Shown here: positions 34,212 through 42,794 of the stretch, in pieces
How the letters are laid out: each line of letters opens with the position of its first letter
Position numbering within the stretch: the stretch's first letter is position 1
Source of the DNA: Bacteriovorax sp.
Lineage (GTDB): Bacteria; Bdellovibrionota; Bacteriovoracia; Bacteriovoracales; Bacteriovoracaceae
Assembly: GCA_014377485.1 (NCBI GenBank)
Contig: JACMPM010000015.1
Coordinates: 1-64,000, forward strand
Direction of reading: 5' to 3'
DNA length: 64,000 nucleotides
Notes under the pieces: generated by a model
The model's database searches: none
Told to the model about the DNA's origin: nothing
What the model saw: the letters and a program-made list of their open reading frames with translations, nothing else
Made by a program: the position numbers and the translations under genes

Positions 34212-34403
34212 TTATTTCTTTGCAGGAGCTTCTTCTACTGCCTTTGAATCAGCATGTTCGGATTTAATCGGACATTGTTCTTTTTTTCCATCTTTATGCA
34301 TGTCACATTGTGATTCACAACTCTTACTAACACCGTGGTGATGAGCACATGAAGTAAGGATAAAAAGAGCTGAGAGCATTGCAACAGATACAAAAGATTT
34401 CAT
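34212..34403 (-). CDS. Small His/Cys-rich lipoprotein
   Basis: A 63-residue protein with lipobox LTSC (Cys19). The mature part begins AHHHG and has CESQCDMHKDG and EQCPIKSEH. Three histidines in a row plus CxxxC-x-x-H suggest metal binding, for example copper or zinc, but no known metallochaperone motif is complete. The tail is Ala/Glu/Lys-rich. It lies upstream of the second small lipoprotein on the same strand. Confidence 0.6.
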   Translation of the reverse strand: MKSFVSVAMLSALFILTSCAHHHGVSKSCESQCDMHKDGKKEQCPIKSEHADSKAVEEAPAKK

Positions 34404-34468
34404 GATAGTTCCTCTGACAAATTTAATACATGAATTTATTATAAAGAATTTTTTCAGTTGTACTAGAA

Positions 34469-35476
34469 TTAGAAATTAAGGGAGTAATTTTCACACTCAA
34501 TACTTAAGTCTTTTGGTAGGAATTTCAAGGTGTCTAAACCATGATAAGTCCTTGGGTTCAAGGCCGCCAGATAGAGAAGTGGTCTGATCGCAGTCGCTGT
34601 TTCATAGGTAGAGCTGATAACAACATTGTGATGAAAGCTAGCAGCATACTTTATTATTTCAAAACTTTTACTGATTCCAAAAATTGAAGGTTTTAGAATA
34701 AGATTTAATCCTTCAGGTAAATTTCTAAATTGGCTTAATTGGTTTTTATAAACTTCAAGTGATTCATCTATGGCAATGGCATAAGAATAAATTTGATTAA
34801 AAGTATAATAGTCGTAAGCATTCTTCAACGGCTCTTCAATATATTCAATTGCCGAAAATAATAATGGTCCACATCCTCTTTCAAGTTTTTCGATATAACT
34901 TGTTAGGTCTGCGAGTTCAAAGCGGCGATTGCCATCGAGTCTCAAGAGAATATTGGGTTTAATTTTGAAAAGAGATTTAATCAATTCAATTGTTTCGTTG
35001 AGATTATTTTGATGAGGACGAATTTTAATTTTCAGGCATTCGGGAAGATGGTCCATTTTTATAGAACTAGAATAAAGCCCGTTTATTTTAACAGGATATT
35101 TATGAATGAAACTTAATACATCCGGCACACATTTTTCAATCACAGAAAACAAAACACTTTCTATGATAAATAAAAGTTCACCTTCAATTCCTCGAGTGTT
35201 TTTAGACTTCACCATATTAAATAACGGCACATCTAAAATAATATTTTCCAAATTTAAAGTATTATATTGAAAAAAGGAATCCAGCGTGTACTGCCATTCC
35301 TGTAAATTATATTGATGAAATTTAGGCAATGCACAGAGATCCAGATGGTTTATAAATTTTTCATTTTGAAAAATTGAAATATTTAAGACCTGATTTTTTA
35401 TTAAGGAATAGTTTTGTATGATAATCGAAGAAGTATAGGTGAAATCTGAAATTTTAAAACTGAGTTTAATTTTCAC
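34469..35476 (-). CDS. menC: o-Succinylbenzoate synthase
   Basis: A 335-residue enolase-superfamily enzyme from the GTG at 35476. That GTG overlaps the menA stop as GTGA; an upstream in-frame ATG is inside menA. It dehydrates SHCHC to o-succinylbenzoate in menaquinone synthesis. Metal ligands are visible in LLRLDGNRR, EYIEEPL and IAIDESL, and the catalytic lysines in KIKIRP and LILKPSIFGIS. It is the last gene of the men operon here. Confidence 0.88.
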   Translation of the reverse strand: MKIKLSFKISDFTYTSSIIIQNYSLIKNQVLNISIFQNEKFINHLDLCALPKFHQYNLQEWQYTLDSFFQYNTLNLENIILDVPLFNMVKSKNTRGIEGELLFIIESVLFSVIEKCVPDVLSFIHKYPVKINGLYSSSIKMDHLPECLKIKIRPHQNNLNETIELIKSLFKIKPNILLRLDGNRRFELADLTSYIEKLERGCGPLLFSAIEYIEEPLKNAYDYYTFNQIYSYAIAIDESLEVYKNQLSQFRNLPEGLNLILKPSIFGISKSFEIIKYAASFHHNVVISSTYETATAIRPLLYLAALNPRTYHGLDTLKFLPKDLSIECENYSLNF

Positions 35477-36363
35477 AGAATATTGCCACTGGACAATAAT
35501 AATCCCAGCGAAGCCAAGACACAATAAAGCAGAAGGTATTGCGCCGTTTTAGCTAATGCCTGATTGAGACTGCGATCAATTGGTTTAGTATAGATATTGA
35601 GCCAGTTTTTCATAAAGGCAAGTGGCAACAAACTAACTGGAAAAAGATAAACATAATGAAAGGCAATCGCTACTATTAAAACAAGTAAAGACGAGCAGGC
35701 AATTAAGACGATGCATAAGCGTCTTTGAAAAGATTCTCCAAAACGCACGGCTATAGTTCGTTTGCGGGCCTCAGTATCTGTTTGAATATCGCGAAGATTA
35801 TTAATTGCCAGGATTGTCGCAGAAATAAATCCCGGTCCGATTCCCAAAATAATCGCCAGATTTGAAAATTGATGAATTTGTAAATAAGTTGTTCCGCTAA
35901 CAGCGATAATTCCAAAAAAAATAAAGGCTGCGACTTCGCCAAGTCCATTATGGGAAAGTGGAAAAGGTCCACCGGTATATCCGTAAGCAAAGTAGAGAGA
36001 GAGAAGCCCGATAAAAATGATAACTGGACCGCCAATCCACATTAAATAAATTCCCAAAATAAACGCAAGACTCAATACGAGAATAAGAGCGTGTTTCATA
36101 GCTGTTGCAGAAATAAGGCCAGCATGCGTGACTCTAGTAGGTCCTAAACGTTTTTCTGAATCAACACCACGTAGTGAATCGAGATAGTCATTGGCCAGGT
36201 TTGAGGCAATTTGCAAGAGCAGAGCACAAAGAAGAGTTAAAAGAGCGACAATACCATTTAAATAAGACTGGTAAATAAAGGCCACGGTCAATCCTAGGAT
36301 AACGGGGGCCACTGATGCAAAAAGTGTCTTAGGTCTTATAGCCAGTATCCAGTTATTTATCAT
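35473..36363 (-). CDS. menA: 1,4-Dihydroxy-2-naphthoate polyprenyltransferase
   Basis: A 296-residue membrane enzyme with eight to nine helices. It attaches the polyprenyl chain to dihydroxynaphthoate. The two Asp-rich motifs are NLANDYLDSLRGVD and NNLRDIQTDTEARKRTIAVRFG. The N-terminus AIRPKTLFASVAPVILG is typical of MenA. It lies between menD (23 bp upstream) and menC (4-bp overlap). Confidence 0.95.
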   Translation of the reverse strand: MINNWILAIRPKTLFASVAPVILGLTVAFIYQSYLNGIVALLTLLCALLLQIASNLANDYLDSLRGVDSEKRLGPTRVTHAGLISATAMKHALILVLSLAFILGIYLMWIGGPVIIFIGLLSLYFAYGYTGGPFPLSHNGLGEVAAFIFFGIIAVSGTTYLQIHQFSNLAIILGIGPGFISATILAINNLRDIQTDTEARKRTIAVRFGESFQRRLCIVLIACSSLLVLIVAIAFHYVYLFPVSLLPLAFMKNWLNIYTKPIDRSLNQALAKTAQYLLLYCVLASLGLLLSSGNIL

Positions 36364-36386
36364 AAAATTTCATCTCTAAAATACTA

Positions 36387-38132
36387 TTAAAGTTTTATTG
36401 TTCTTAATTGATCGTAAACATCTTTATTAATTTTATTATCAATAAATATTTCCATCAAACAATGTCGATTTTTTTCTTGAAGTTTATTAAAGCTCGGGAC
36501 GAGAGATTCTCTCTCATGCACTTCGATATAATCAATTCCGATAAGTTCAGCAGCTTTTTTAAAAGTCTGACCGTGTGGACTGGTGATATAATCAAGAACA
36601 TTCTGCTCTTTATTGATTGGTAACAAAGTGAAAATTCCACCGCCGTCATTATTGATTAATATTATTTTCAGTGAAGTTTTTAAATCTTTTAAAAAATAAA
36701 GAGAGTTTAAGTCGTGAATAAAAGAAACATCACCAATTACCAGGTATAATTCTTTTTCTACTCCATCAATAAAGCCACAGCTTGAAGCTATGAATCCTTC
36801 AATTCCACTAACGCCTCTGTTTGTTGCAACCGTAATATTTTTTCTATTACTGTAGGAGAAATAAGCATCGAAGGAGCGAACAACAGTGCTATTTCCGATA
36901 TAGAGAATTGAATTATCTTTAATATGATCTACGATAACTTTACTGACCATTGGATAGGCGAGTGGTCCATCATCAATTAATTGTATTTTTGCTAAAGTAA
37001 AAGCTTCGAAATTAAGATCGAATTTTTTTTCAGGAAGGGGTAGACAGATGATTTGTATTAATGCTTTCAATGTTGAAATGATATCAGCATTGATTCTCAT
37101 TTTCGTATGGTGAGAGGGATCTTCTTTTTCTTTATTCAAACTCAGAGTGATTAAATTAATTGATGGTACTTGTTTTAAAAAAGTATAGTAATGCTTGGAG
37201 GTCAGTCTACCTCCAATATGGAAAACAGTTTGGGGTGGATTTTTGATCAAGGCATCCTGGACTTCCGGATGATCAAAAGTGGGAAGAGCATTATCTGTTA
37301 AATTGAATGAATATTTAAGAGAACTGGAAACATCAAAGTATGTTGGCCAGTTTAAAAGCTTTATGAAGTCCACAACTGACTGAGTTTCATCGTAAGGATT
37401 TAAACTTCCTATAACCAAAAGCCCGGTTTTAGAATTTTTCAGAATTTGAGCGATCTCAACCAGATCTTCTTGCAAGGGAGTTGTATTCAAATTCATATAG
37501 CGAGTGCATGGGCCATCGTATTTAACTTGATCAGAGGCAAGTTTTAAATAATCTTCCGGAATAGGTATGATCGTTGCCTCAAGAGGCTCTCTGAAAGCGC
37601 AATTAAAATGAACAGGCCCTTTTTGGGGGAAAAGAGATTTGTGAATAAGGTTTGATAATGAGGATGTTAAAGCGAGCGGACTAATTGAGAGTGTTGGAGC
37701 TCCAAGATTCATTTCACCTTGAACATAATCCCCAAAAAATTTAGTTTGATCCATCGTCTGGTTATCGTCACAAAAAGTAAGTTCTGGCGGTCTATCTGCC
37801 GAGAGAACAATCAAAGGCAAATTAGATTTCTTAGCTTCAATCACCGAGGGCATATAGTTTGCCATTGCGGTACCTGAAGTACAAACAACTACGGCCGGAA
37901 CTCCGGTGGATTTAGCGTAACCTAAAGCTCGGTATCCTGCCGCTCTTTCATCCATGCACATGACTATTTTTATTTTTGAATTAAAATTTTTTGCGTTGAC
38001 CATAGCGGCTATTAAAGGAGCATTTCTCATACCGGGAGAAAGATAAAACTGAGTGATTTTATTTTTTTGAAATTCATCTATTATTAGTGAAGACCAAGCG
38101 CGATTTATATTCTCACTTAATAATTTATTCAT
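36387..38132 (-). CDS. menD: 2-Succinyl-5-enolpyruvyl-6-hydroxy-3-cyclohexene-1-carboxylate synthase
   Basis: A 581-residue thiamine-diphosphate enzyme that condenses isochorismate with 2-oxoglutarate. The N-terminal catalytic glutamate region is seen in FYLSPGMRNAPLIAAM and DERAAGYRALGYAKSTG, then VVCTSGTAMANYMPSV. The ThDP/Mg binding stretch is GDVSFIHDLNSLYFL and INNDGGGIF. It overlaps menF by 8 bp, so the genes are cotranscribed. Confidence 0.95.
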   Translation of the reverse strand: MNKLLSENINRAWSSLIIDEFQKNKITQFYLSPGMRNAPLIAAMVNAKNFNSKIKIVMCMDERAAGYRALGYAKSTGVPAVVVCTSGTAMANYMPSVIEAKKSNLPLIVLSADRPPELTFCDDNQTMDQTKFFGDYVQGEMNLGAPTLSISPLALTSSLSNLIHKSLFPQKGPVHFNCAFREPLEATIIPIPEDYLKLASDQVKYDGPCTRYMNLNTTPLQEDLVEIAQILKNSKTGLLVIGSLNPYDETQSVVDFIKLLNWPTYFDVSSSLKYSFNLTDNALPTFDHPEVQDALIKNPPQTVFHIGGRLTSKHYYTFLKQVPSINLITLSLNKEKEDPSHHTKMRINADIISTLKALIQIICLPLPEKKFDLNFEAFTLAKIQLIDDGPLAYPMVSKVIVDHIKDNSILYIGNSTVVRSFDAYFSYSNRKNITVATNRGVSGIEGFIASSCGFIDGVEKELYLVIGDVSFIHDLNSLYFLKDLKTSLKIILINNDGGGIFTLLPINKEQNVLDYITSPHGQTFKKAAELIGIDYIEVHERESLVPSFNKLQEKNRHCLMEIFIDNKINKDVYDQLRTIKL

Positions 38133-39420
38133 GGTTTACGACCTTCAAAAAAGGATTCATTTTTATTCCAGTCTCTATCCATTCTTCTTCAGCAATTGAA
38201 CCTTTCACAATACCTGCTCCACCAAAAAAAGAAGTTTTTGATCCTTCTATTAAAGCTGAGCGAATTCCTACTGCCAGTTCCGAGTAGTGAGCACTAATGA
38301 CGCCAATGGGGGCCGCATAAGATTTGCGAGCGTAAGGTTCTAATTCCAGAATTTTCATTTTGGCCTTATCCCATGGAAGACCGCCAATGGCCGGCGTGGG
38401 ATGAAGTAGGTTTACTAATTCCAGAGCAGTAATATTTGATTGCAGTTTGGCCTTAATGGGAATTGAGCGATGCTGGATATAGGGCAACTTCATGGTTTGA
38501 AGCTCTGAGACAGTAAGACTAACGGATAAAGGTTTAATCCTTCTGAGTATTTCAGCAGTTACAAAATTGTGTTCGCGGGTGAGTTTATCATTTTCTTTTA
38601 ATTGTTGCTCATATACCTGATCTTCTTTCGGAGTAGCACCCCTCGGGGCACTTGCGGCGAGAGATATTGATTCAAAATTATCATCGGCCAATGAAAAAAG
38701 TTTTTCCGGGGACAGAGAAATAAAAGCCTTGTCGAAAGTCATTTGATAAAAAATGGCATAGCTGGAATTTGCATTGTTATTTTTTTCCATAACAGTTTTG
38801 AAAAAAACAATTGGCTCAACAGGTTCACTGTAATCAAATATTTTTTTTCTCGATAAAACAATTTTCTCCAATTCTCCACTCTCAAAAAGTAAGTCGCACT
38901 TTTCTATCATTTCTGTCCATTGATCATGTTCTGGGTACTCTTCATATGATTCCCAGGGAGGTATGAAAGGATCGTAGAGATTTAAATCAAAATTAAGATT
39001 GAAAAATAAATTTGGTGAAGAGACGTTTTTATACTCAAAACTTGGATGAATTGAGAGTTCTGTTTTTCCATTTTTAGAAACAAAAATCCACTCAGGTAAT
39101 ATGAATTCAGAGGCATTGGGATTTTCTTCAAACATGAATGCAGCAATGAGAAAATTTTTCGGATTCCTGGCAAGATAGTCTTTTAAATCATGGGCCTTTA
39201 TGGTCTCTGAATGTCCAAGTCCCAAAAAACTAAAAGAGTCATATTTTGATTTAAAGAAAAATATCTTCTCACAATTGATGTGATTTAATAGCTCGGTGAA
39301 ATTAATTTCATCGAAAAGAAAAAAAAGGGTATCACCATTTTTATTTATTAAATGTTTTTTAATTTCGGCATTAATATTCTGAAGCTCCTCTTTGAGGAAA
39401 CGATCAGTTTTCATCAGCAT
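38125..39420 (-). CDS. menF: Isochorismate synthase
   Basis: A 431-residue chorismate-binding enzyme. Conserved blocks are LEKIVLSRKKIF, SPEKLFSLADDNFESISLAA, ASAPRGATPKED, REHNFVTAEIL, HPTPAIGGLPWDKA and FFGGAGIVKGS. It converts chorismate to isochorismate, the entry step of menaquinone synthesis. The start ATG shares one base with the ubiE stop (TAATG); an alternative ATG lies two codons later. No anthranilate-type glutamine amidotransferase is associated, in line with isochorismate rather than anthranilate synthesis. Confidence 0.93.
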   Translation of the reverse strand: MLMKTDRFLKEELQNINAEIKKHLINKNGDTLFFLFDEINFTELLNHINCEKIFFFKSKYDSFSFLGLGHSETIKAHDLKDYLARNPKNFLIAAFMFEENPNASEFILPEWIFVSKNGKTELSIHPSFEYKNVSSPNLFFNLNFDLNLYDPFIPPWESYEEYPEHDQWTEMIEKCDLLFESGELEKIVLSRKKIFDYSEPVEPIVFFKTVMEKNNNANSSYAIFYQMTFDKAFISLSPEKLFSLADDNFESISLAASAPRGATPKEDQVYEQQLKENDKLTREHNFVTAEILRRIKPLSVSLTVSELQTMKLPYIQHRSIPIKAKLQSNITALELVNLLHPTPAIGGLPWDKAKMKILELEPYARKSYAAPIGVISAHYSELAVGIRSALIEGSKTSFFGGAGIVKGSIAEEEWIETGIKMNPFLKVVNHE

Positions 39421-40130
39421 TATTTATCGCCAATATAAAGCATGGCTATCCCAAAAGTTAAGGGTTGCATTTTTAGATTTTTGAAACCGGCATTTCTCAT
39501 TAACGCCAAGAAGTTCTCACCGTAAGGAAACTCTTCCACGCTTTGATTTAAGTATGTGTAAGCATCTTTATGTTTTGAAACAAGATTTCCAATTTTAGGA
39601 AGTAAATAGCGAAAATAAAAAAAGTAAATTGCGCGAATAATAGGATTTTTGGGAATCGCAAATTCCATAATCATCAAGCGGCCATCGGGCTTTAAGACTC
39701 TATGTATATCATGCAAAGATTTTTGAGGATCAGAAAAATTTCTAATTCCAAATGATATAGTGGTTAAGTCAAAAGCATTATCCCCGGCCGGAATATTAAC
39801 TCCGTCTCCAAGCATTAAGAAAATTTTCTTCTCCAACCCTTTTTTCTTAACTTTAGCTACTCCAATATCAATCATTCCTTTTGAAAGATCGATTCCGGTT
39901 ATTTTTTTAATTCGTGGGTCACTTACCAAAGTTAGAGGCACGTCACCAGTTCCAGTGGCCAGATCGAGTGCATTTATTGAGTCTTTTTGCGGAAGGTGTT
40001 TTAATAATTTTTTTCTCCAATAGATATCAATTCCAAAAGAGAGGGTGTGATTTAATAGGTCATAGGTTGAAGCGATTTCATTGAAAATTTTGTAGGATTC
40101 TTTCTTTCTTAGCTCAATTTGGTTGTTCAT
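39420..40130 (-). CDS. ubiE: Demethylmenaquinone methyltransferase
   Basis: A 236-residue SAM methyltransferase (UbiE/MenG). Motif I is ALDLATGTGDVPLTL, with GIDLSKGMIDIG, TTISFGIRNFSDPQKSL and PDGRLMIMEFAIPKNP. It adds the last methyl group to menaquinone. It is the first gene of the minus-strand men operon, with about 166 bp separating it from the divergent polyprenyl synthase, where both promoters should lie. Confidence 0.95.
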   Translation of the reverse strand: MNNQIELRKKESYKIFNEIASTYDLLNHTLSFGIDIYWRKKLLKHLPQKDSINALDLATGTGDVPLTLVSDPRIKKITGIDLSKGMIDIGVAKVKKKGLEKKIFLMLGDGVNIPAGDNAFDLTTISFGIRNFSDPQKSLHDIHRVLKPDGRLMIMEFAIPKNPIIRAIYFFYFRYLLPKIGNLVSKHKDAYTYLNQSVEEFPYGENFLALMRNAGFKNLKMQPLTFGIAMLYIGDK

Positions 40131-40296
40131 GGTGTTTTACCTGTCAAAATGGGGGGATCAGCTCTTAATATAACTTCTTATTTGTCTAACCTATTTACCT
40201 TAAAGCGGGTGTTCCTAGCAAGAATTGGATTTACAAAAATGATTGTTTTTGTTAAGTTTTGCCTGACCGAGGTCTAGACAATAATCAAGGTAATTA

Positions 40297-41280
40297 ATGC
40301 TCACAGATTTTCTGGATTCAATCCCATCTCATGTTCTTGATAGATCTAAAAATTTAGATCTTCGAGTGCGTTCTGTGAATGCTCATTCTGCAATTGATGA
40401 GGTGCTCTCACGCACTGTTCTTCGCGGAGGAAAGCGACTTCGCCCATTATTAACATACTTAGTGGCCAATCTTTTAAAAATTGATTTGGAGCGGATAACT
40501 CCTTTTGCCCGTGCTTCAGAATTAGTTCACGCAGCTTCACTTTCTCACGACGATGTTATTGATAACGCTACTGTTAGAAGAGGTTCTCCTTCGATAAACA
40601 TTCTCTATTCAAATAAAAAAGCTGTTTTGGCCGGAGATTATTTACTTTCTTCGGTGATAGTAGACCTTTGTTCCACAGGTGAATTATCTCTTGTGAATGA
40701 AATGTCTCTCGTAATTAAAGATCTCTCAGAAGGTGAATGGCTTCAATTAGATCTTATTTCAAGCCGTGAATACACGAGAGAGCTGATTCGTGAAATCGCC
40801 CTAAAAAAGACTTCATCAGTTATGAGCTATTGCACCTTGGCGCCAGCAATACTGGCAAAAATGCCACAAGAAGTTCAAGATATCTGCCGCAGTTTTGGAA
40901 TCAGCCTGGGGCTTGCCTTCCAATTGATCGACGATACCTTGGATTATTCGGGTAATTCACTAAAAGACCAGGAATTGGATTTAAAAAACGGAATAGTAAA
41001 TGCAGTTGTTTTTGAACTTTTTAGCGTTCGTCCAGATCTTATGAAACGTTTTAAAAATGGCGAAGATTTAACAGGTCTTTTGATTACTGAAGATATGAAT
41101 CCTTCAGTAAAGCTAATTTCTAACGAAGCACTTAATCAACTTGAAAATGCCCGTCTTGCCCTTTCAGAACTTGGGAGTCACTTAGGTACTACTCTCTATA
41201 AAAACCAGCCTAAAGAGCTGGAGCTTGCTCTTGAGCACCTTCAATTAGTCGTCTCCTATATGGCCTTAAGACAAAGCTAA
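40297..41280 (+). CDS. Polyprenyl diphosphate synthase (probable quinone side-chain)
   Basis: A 327-residue all-helical trans-prenyltransferase. The first Asp-rich motif is SHDDVIDNATVRRG and the second is QLIDDTLDYSGN, with GGKRLRPLLTYLV before. It elongates farnesyl or geranylgeranyl diphosphate with isopentenyl units. The residues two to five positions before the first motif are small (HAASLSHDD), which suits a long-chain (C35-C40) product. Placed head to head with ubiE, so it probably makes the menaquinone tail. Confidence 0.88.
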   Translation: MLTDFLDSIPSHVLDRSKNLDLRVRSVNAHSAIDEVLSRTVLRGGKRLRPLLTYLVANLLKIDLERITPFARASELVHAASLSHDDVIDNATVRRGSPSINILYSNKKAVLAGDYLLSSVIVDLCSTGELSLVNEMSLVIKDLSEGEWLQLDLISSREYTRELIREIALKKTSSVMSYCTLAPAILAKMPQEVQDICRSFGISLGLAFQLIDDTLDYSGNSLKDQELDLKNGIVNAVVFELFSVRPDLMKRFKNGEDLTGLLITEDMNPSVKLISNEALNQLENARLALSELGSHLGTTLYKNQPKELELALEHLQLVVSYMALRQS

Positions 41281-41316
41281 TATTTTTAAATTCAATCGAC
41301 ATAATTTCAAATAAAA

Positions 41317-41362
41317 ATCCCCTTTAATCAACGAGTGAATAAAGGGGATAGAATTTTTTTTT
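41317..41362. terminator. Bidirectional intrinsic terminator
   Basis: ATCCCCTTTA and TAAAGGGGAT form a perfect 10-bp stem with a 13-base loop. A run of nine Ts follows at 41354-41362, and an A-run precedes it at 41313-41317, giving a U-tract for either strand. It separates the convergent polyprenyl synthase and the YPNPNP protein genes. Confidence 0.85.
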
Positions 41363-41370
41363 ACAAATTA

Positions 41371-42051
41371 TTAACGAGAAATATTACAAGTCTGACGTCC
41401 TCTTAAATCACGAGTACAATCATTCACAGCACTTCTACAAGCTTCGCCTCGGACATCTGAATCTACCGGTCCAGTTGAAATCGCAGAGTAACTTTGAATA
41501 AACATACCAGCAGGATCTAAGCGGTTTGCTATACATTGTTCTGTTTTATTTCTTGATGGAGGTGGTCTGCGACCAATAAGGCCTCTATTCACACAACGGT
41601 ATCCGTAGCTATCATTTCTAGCTAGTTCAGCTTTACAGAAATTATCTGAAGTGTTGCATGCATCCCATTCACTTGAACCTGGAGCTGTAAATGATCTTAC
41701 TGTTCCACCGTAATAATCTACTAAGTCTGTTTGGCAAAGCAAAGGGTTTGGATAAGGATTAGGATTTGGATACGGATTAGGATTTGGGTATGGGTTAGGA
41801 TTTGGGTATGGATTCGGTCTATCATATTTCATTTCGCAAGTTGCATCGTAGTAACGTCCATTTGATTGTCCGTCAGATAAAGCACGTCCGCAGTCAAAAC
41901 TAGCTTGATCACAAGCTGCTTGTTGTGAATAAGAAGAACGTGTGAAAGTTTCCCATTCATATCCAGAGCGGTCTTTGATTACTGATGTACATACTTCGGA
42001 CATCGCGCTAACTGAAAATCCTAATAATAATATTGCCAATAAAGTTTTCAT
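41371..42051 (-). CDS. Secreted Cys-rich protein with YPNPNP repeats
   Basis: A 226-residue protein from the ATG at 42051 (GAGAC upstream; an ATG four codons earlier is less likely). Signal peptide 1-20 (ending AMSE). The first domain reads VCTSVIKDRSGYEWETFTRS and continues with cysteines in QAACDQ, DCGR and ATC. A proline-rich linker with YPNPNP units follows, then a second Cys-rich part. It is a paralogue of the next gene upstream: the N-terminal domains share CT-VI-DRSGY, FTRSSY, AACD and GRYYDA. Function unknown. Confidence 0.7.
   Translation of the reverse strand: MKTLLAILLLGFSVSAMSEVCTSVIKDRSGYEWETFTRSSYSQQAACDQASFDCGRALSDGQSNGRYYDATCEMKYDRPNPYPNPNPYPNPNPYPNPNPYPNPLLCQTDLVDYYGGTVRSFTAPGSSEWDACNTSDNFCKAELARNDSYGYRCVNRGLIGRRPPPSRNKTEQCIANRLDPAGMFIQSYSAISTGPVDSDVRGEACRSAVNDCTRDLRGRQTCNISR
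41741..41818. repeat. 18-bp coding repeat for YPNPNP units
   Basis: About four near-identical 18-base units (GGATTAGGATTTGGGTAT type, plus-strand reading) encode the Tyr-Pro-Asn-Pro-Asn-Pro linker. Units differ by one or two bases, mostly in codon third positions, so the protein repeat is conserved better than the DNA. This makes unit-number change between strains likely. Confidence 0.75.
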
Positions 42052-42078
42052 ATAAGTCTCCAAAAGTGTTTGTGAATT

Positions 42079-42636
42079 TTATCTACGTGGACCTGGACCT
42101 GGATTTCTTGGTCCTGAACCTGGCTCATTTCTAGGTGGCTCTCTAGGATCACGTGGCTGAGGGTAGTTAGGTTCACGAGGATAATTTGGTTCGCGAGGAT
42201 CTCTTGGGTAACGAGGATAGTTTGGCTCGCGAGGATAATCCGGGTATCTAGGATAATCAGGATACCTTGGTGGATAAGTTGGCGGATAGCTCGGTGGATA
42301 AGTTGGCGGGTAACTTGGTGGATAAGTTGGCGGGTAACTCGGTGGATAAGTTGGCGGGTAACTCGGTGGATAAGAAGGCGGGTAACTCGGTGGGTATGAA
42401 GGTGTTACTTCTCTTACGATACAAACAGCATCATAGTATCTCCCTGTAGATTGATAATCAGAGAGTTTCTGACGACAATCCCAAGTAGCATCGTCACACG
42501 CAGCAGAGTATGCATACGATGAACGAGTAAACACATCATAGTCATAACCAGAACGATCGCGAATCACGACTGTACAAAGGTCAGCGGATGCGATTGTAGA
42601 AAATAATAAAACAAATAAAGTTATTGCGGCTTTCAT
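42079..42636 (-). CDS. Secreted Cys-rich protein with PPSY/PPTY repeats
   Basis: A 185-residue protein with a signal peptide (1-18, ending ASA). Its N-terminal domain (CTVVIRDRSGYDYDVFTRSS, AACDDATWDC, GRYYDAVC) is paralogous to the downstream gene product. From about residue 78 it is almost wholly repeats: YPPSYPPTY units, then YPRYPDYPRE and EPNYP types, ending in a Gly/Pro/Arg-rich tail with no second Cys-rich domain. Probably an extended, surface or periplasm-spanning stalk. The two genes lie 27 bp apart and are likely cotranscribed. Confidence 0.7.
   Translation of the reverse strand: MKAAITLFVLLFSTIASADLCTVVIRDRSGYDYDVFTRSSYAYSAACDDATWDCRQKLSDYQSTGRYYDAVCIVREVTPSYPPSYPPSYPPSYPPTYPPSYPPTYPPSYPPTYPPSYPPTYPPRYPDYPRYPDYPREPNYPRYPRDPREPNYPREPNYPQPRDPREPPRNEPGSGPRNPGPGPRR
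42267..42404. repeat. 24-bp coding repeat for PPSYPPTY units
   Basis: Five to six copies of a 24-base unit (GTGGATAAGTTGGCGGGTAA type, plus-strand reading) encode the 8-residue Pro/Tyr repeat. Three central copies are almost identical at the DNA level, suggesting recent expansion by slippage or unequal exchange. It lies wholly in coding sequence and has no spacer structure, so it is not a CRISPR array. Confidence 0.8.
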
Positions 42637-42721
42637 AAATCTTCTCCATGAATAAAGATCAGCTATCTTTGGGTTTATCCAAAATTGAAGAGATAATCAA
42701 TCGACTCTTTTTAAAGCATGT

Positions 42722-42747
42722 AAAAAAGGACCCAGGAAGGGCCCTTT
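42722..42747 (-). terminator. Intrinsic terminator of lysS
   Basis: On the minus strand: AAAGGGCCC, loop TTCCT, GGGTCCTTT, then TTT. The 9-bp stem has one G-U wobble and is followed by six Us in total. It lies 48 bases after the lysS stop. Confidence 0.85.
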
Positions 42748-42794
42748 GTAAGTAAATATTTTTTGCGGAAAGATATTAGATTATAATGGATTCA

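Noticed and set aside
29833-36363. Riboswitch upstream of the cysE-cysK or men genes
   Set aside because: The leaders of cysE (30814-30942) and ubiE (40131-40296) show no conserved riboswitch core that I can recognise.
42267-42404. Possible CRISPR array
   Set aside because: Units are contiguous 24-bp repeats without unique spacers and lie in frame in a proline-rich coding region.
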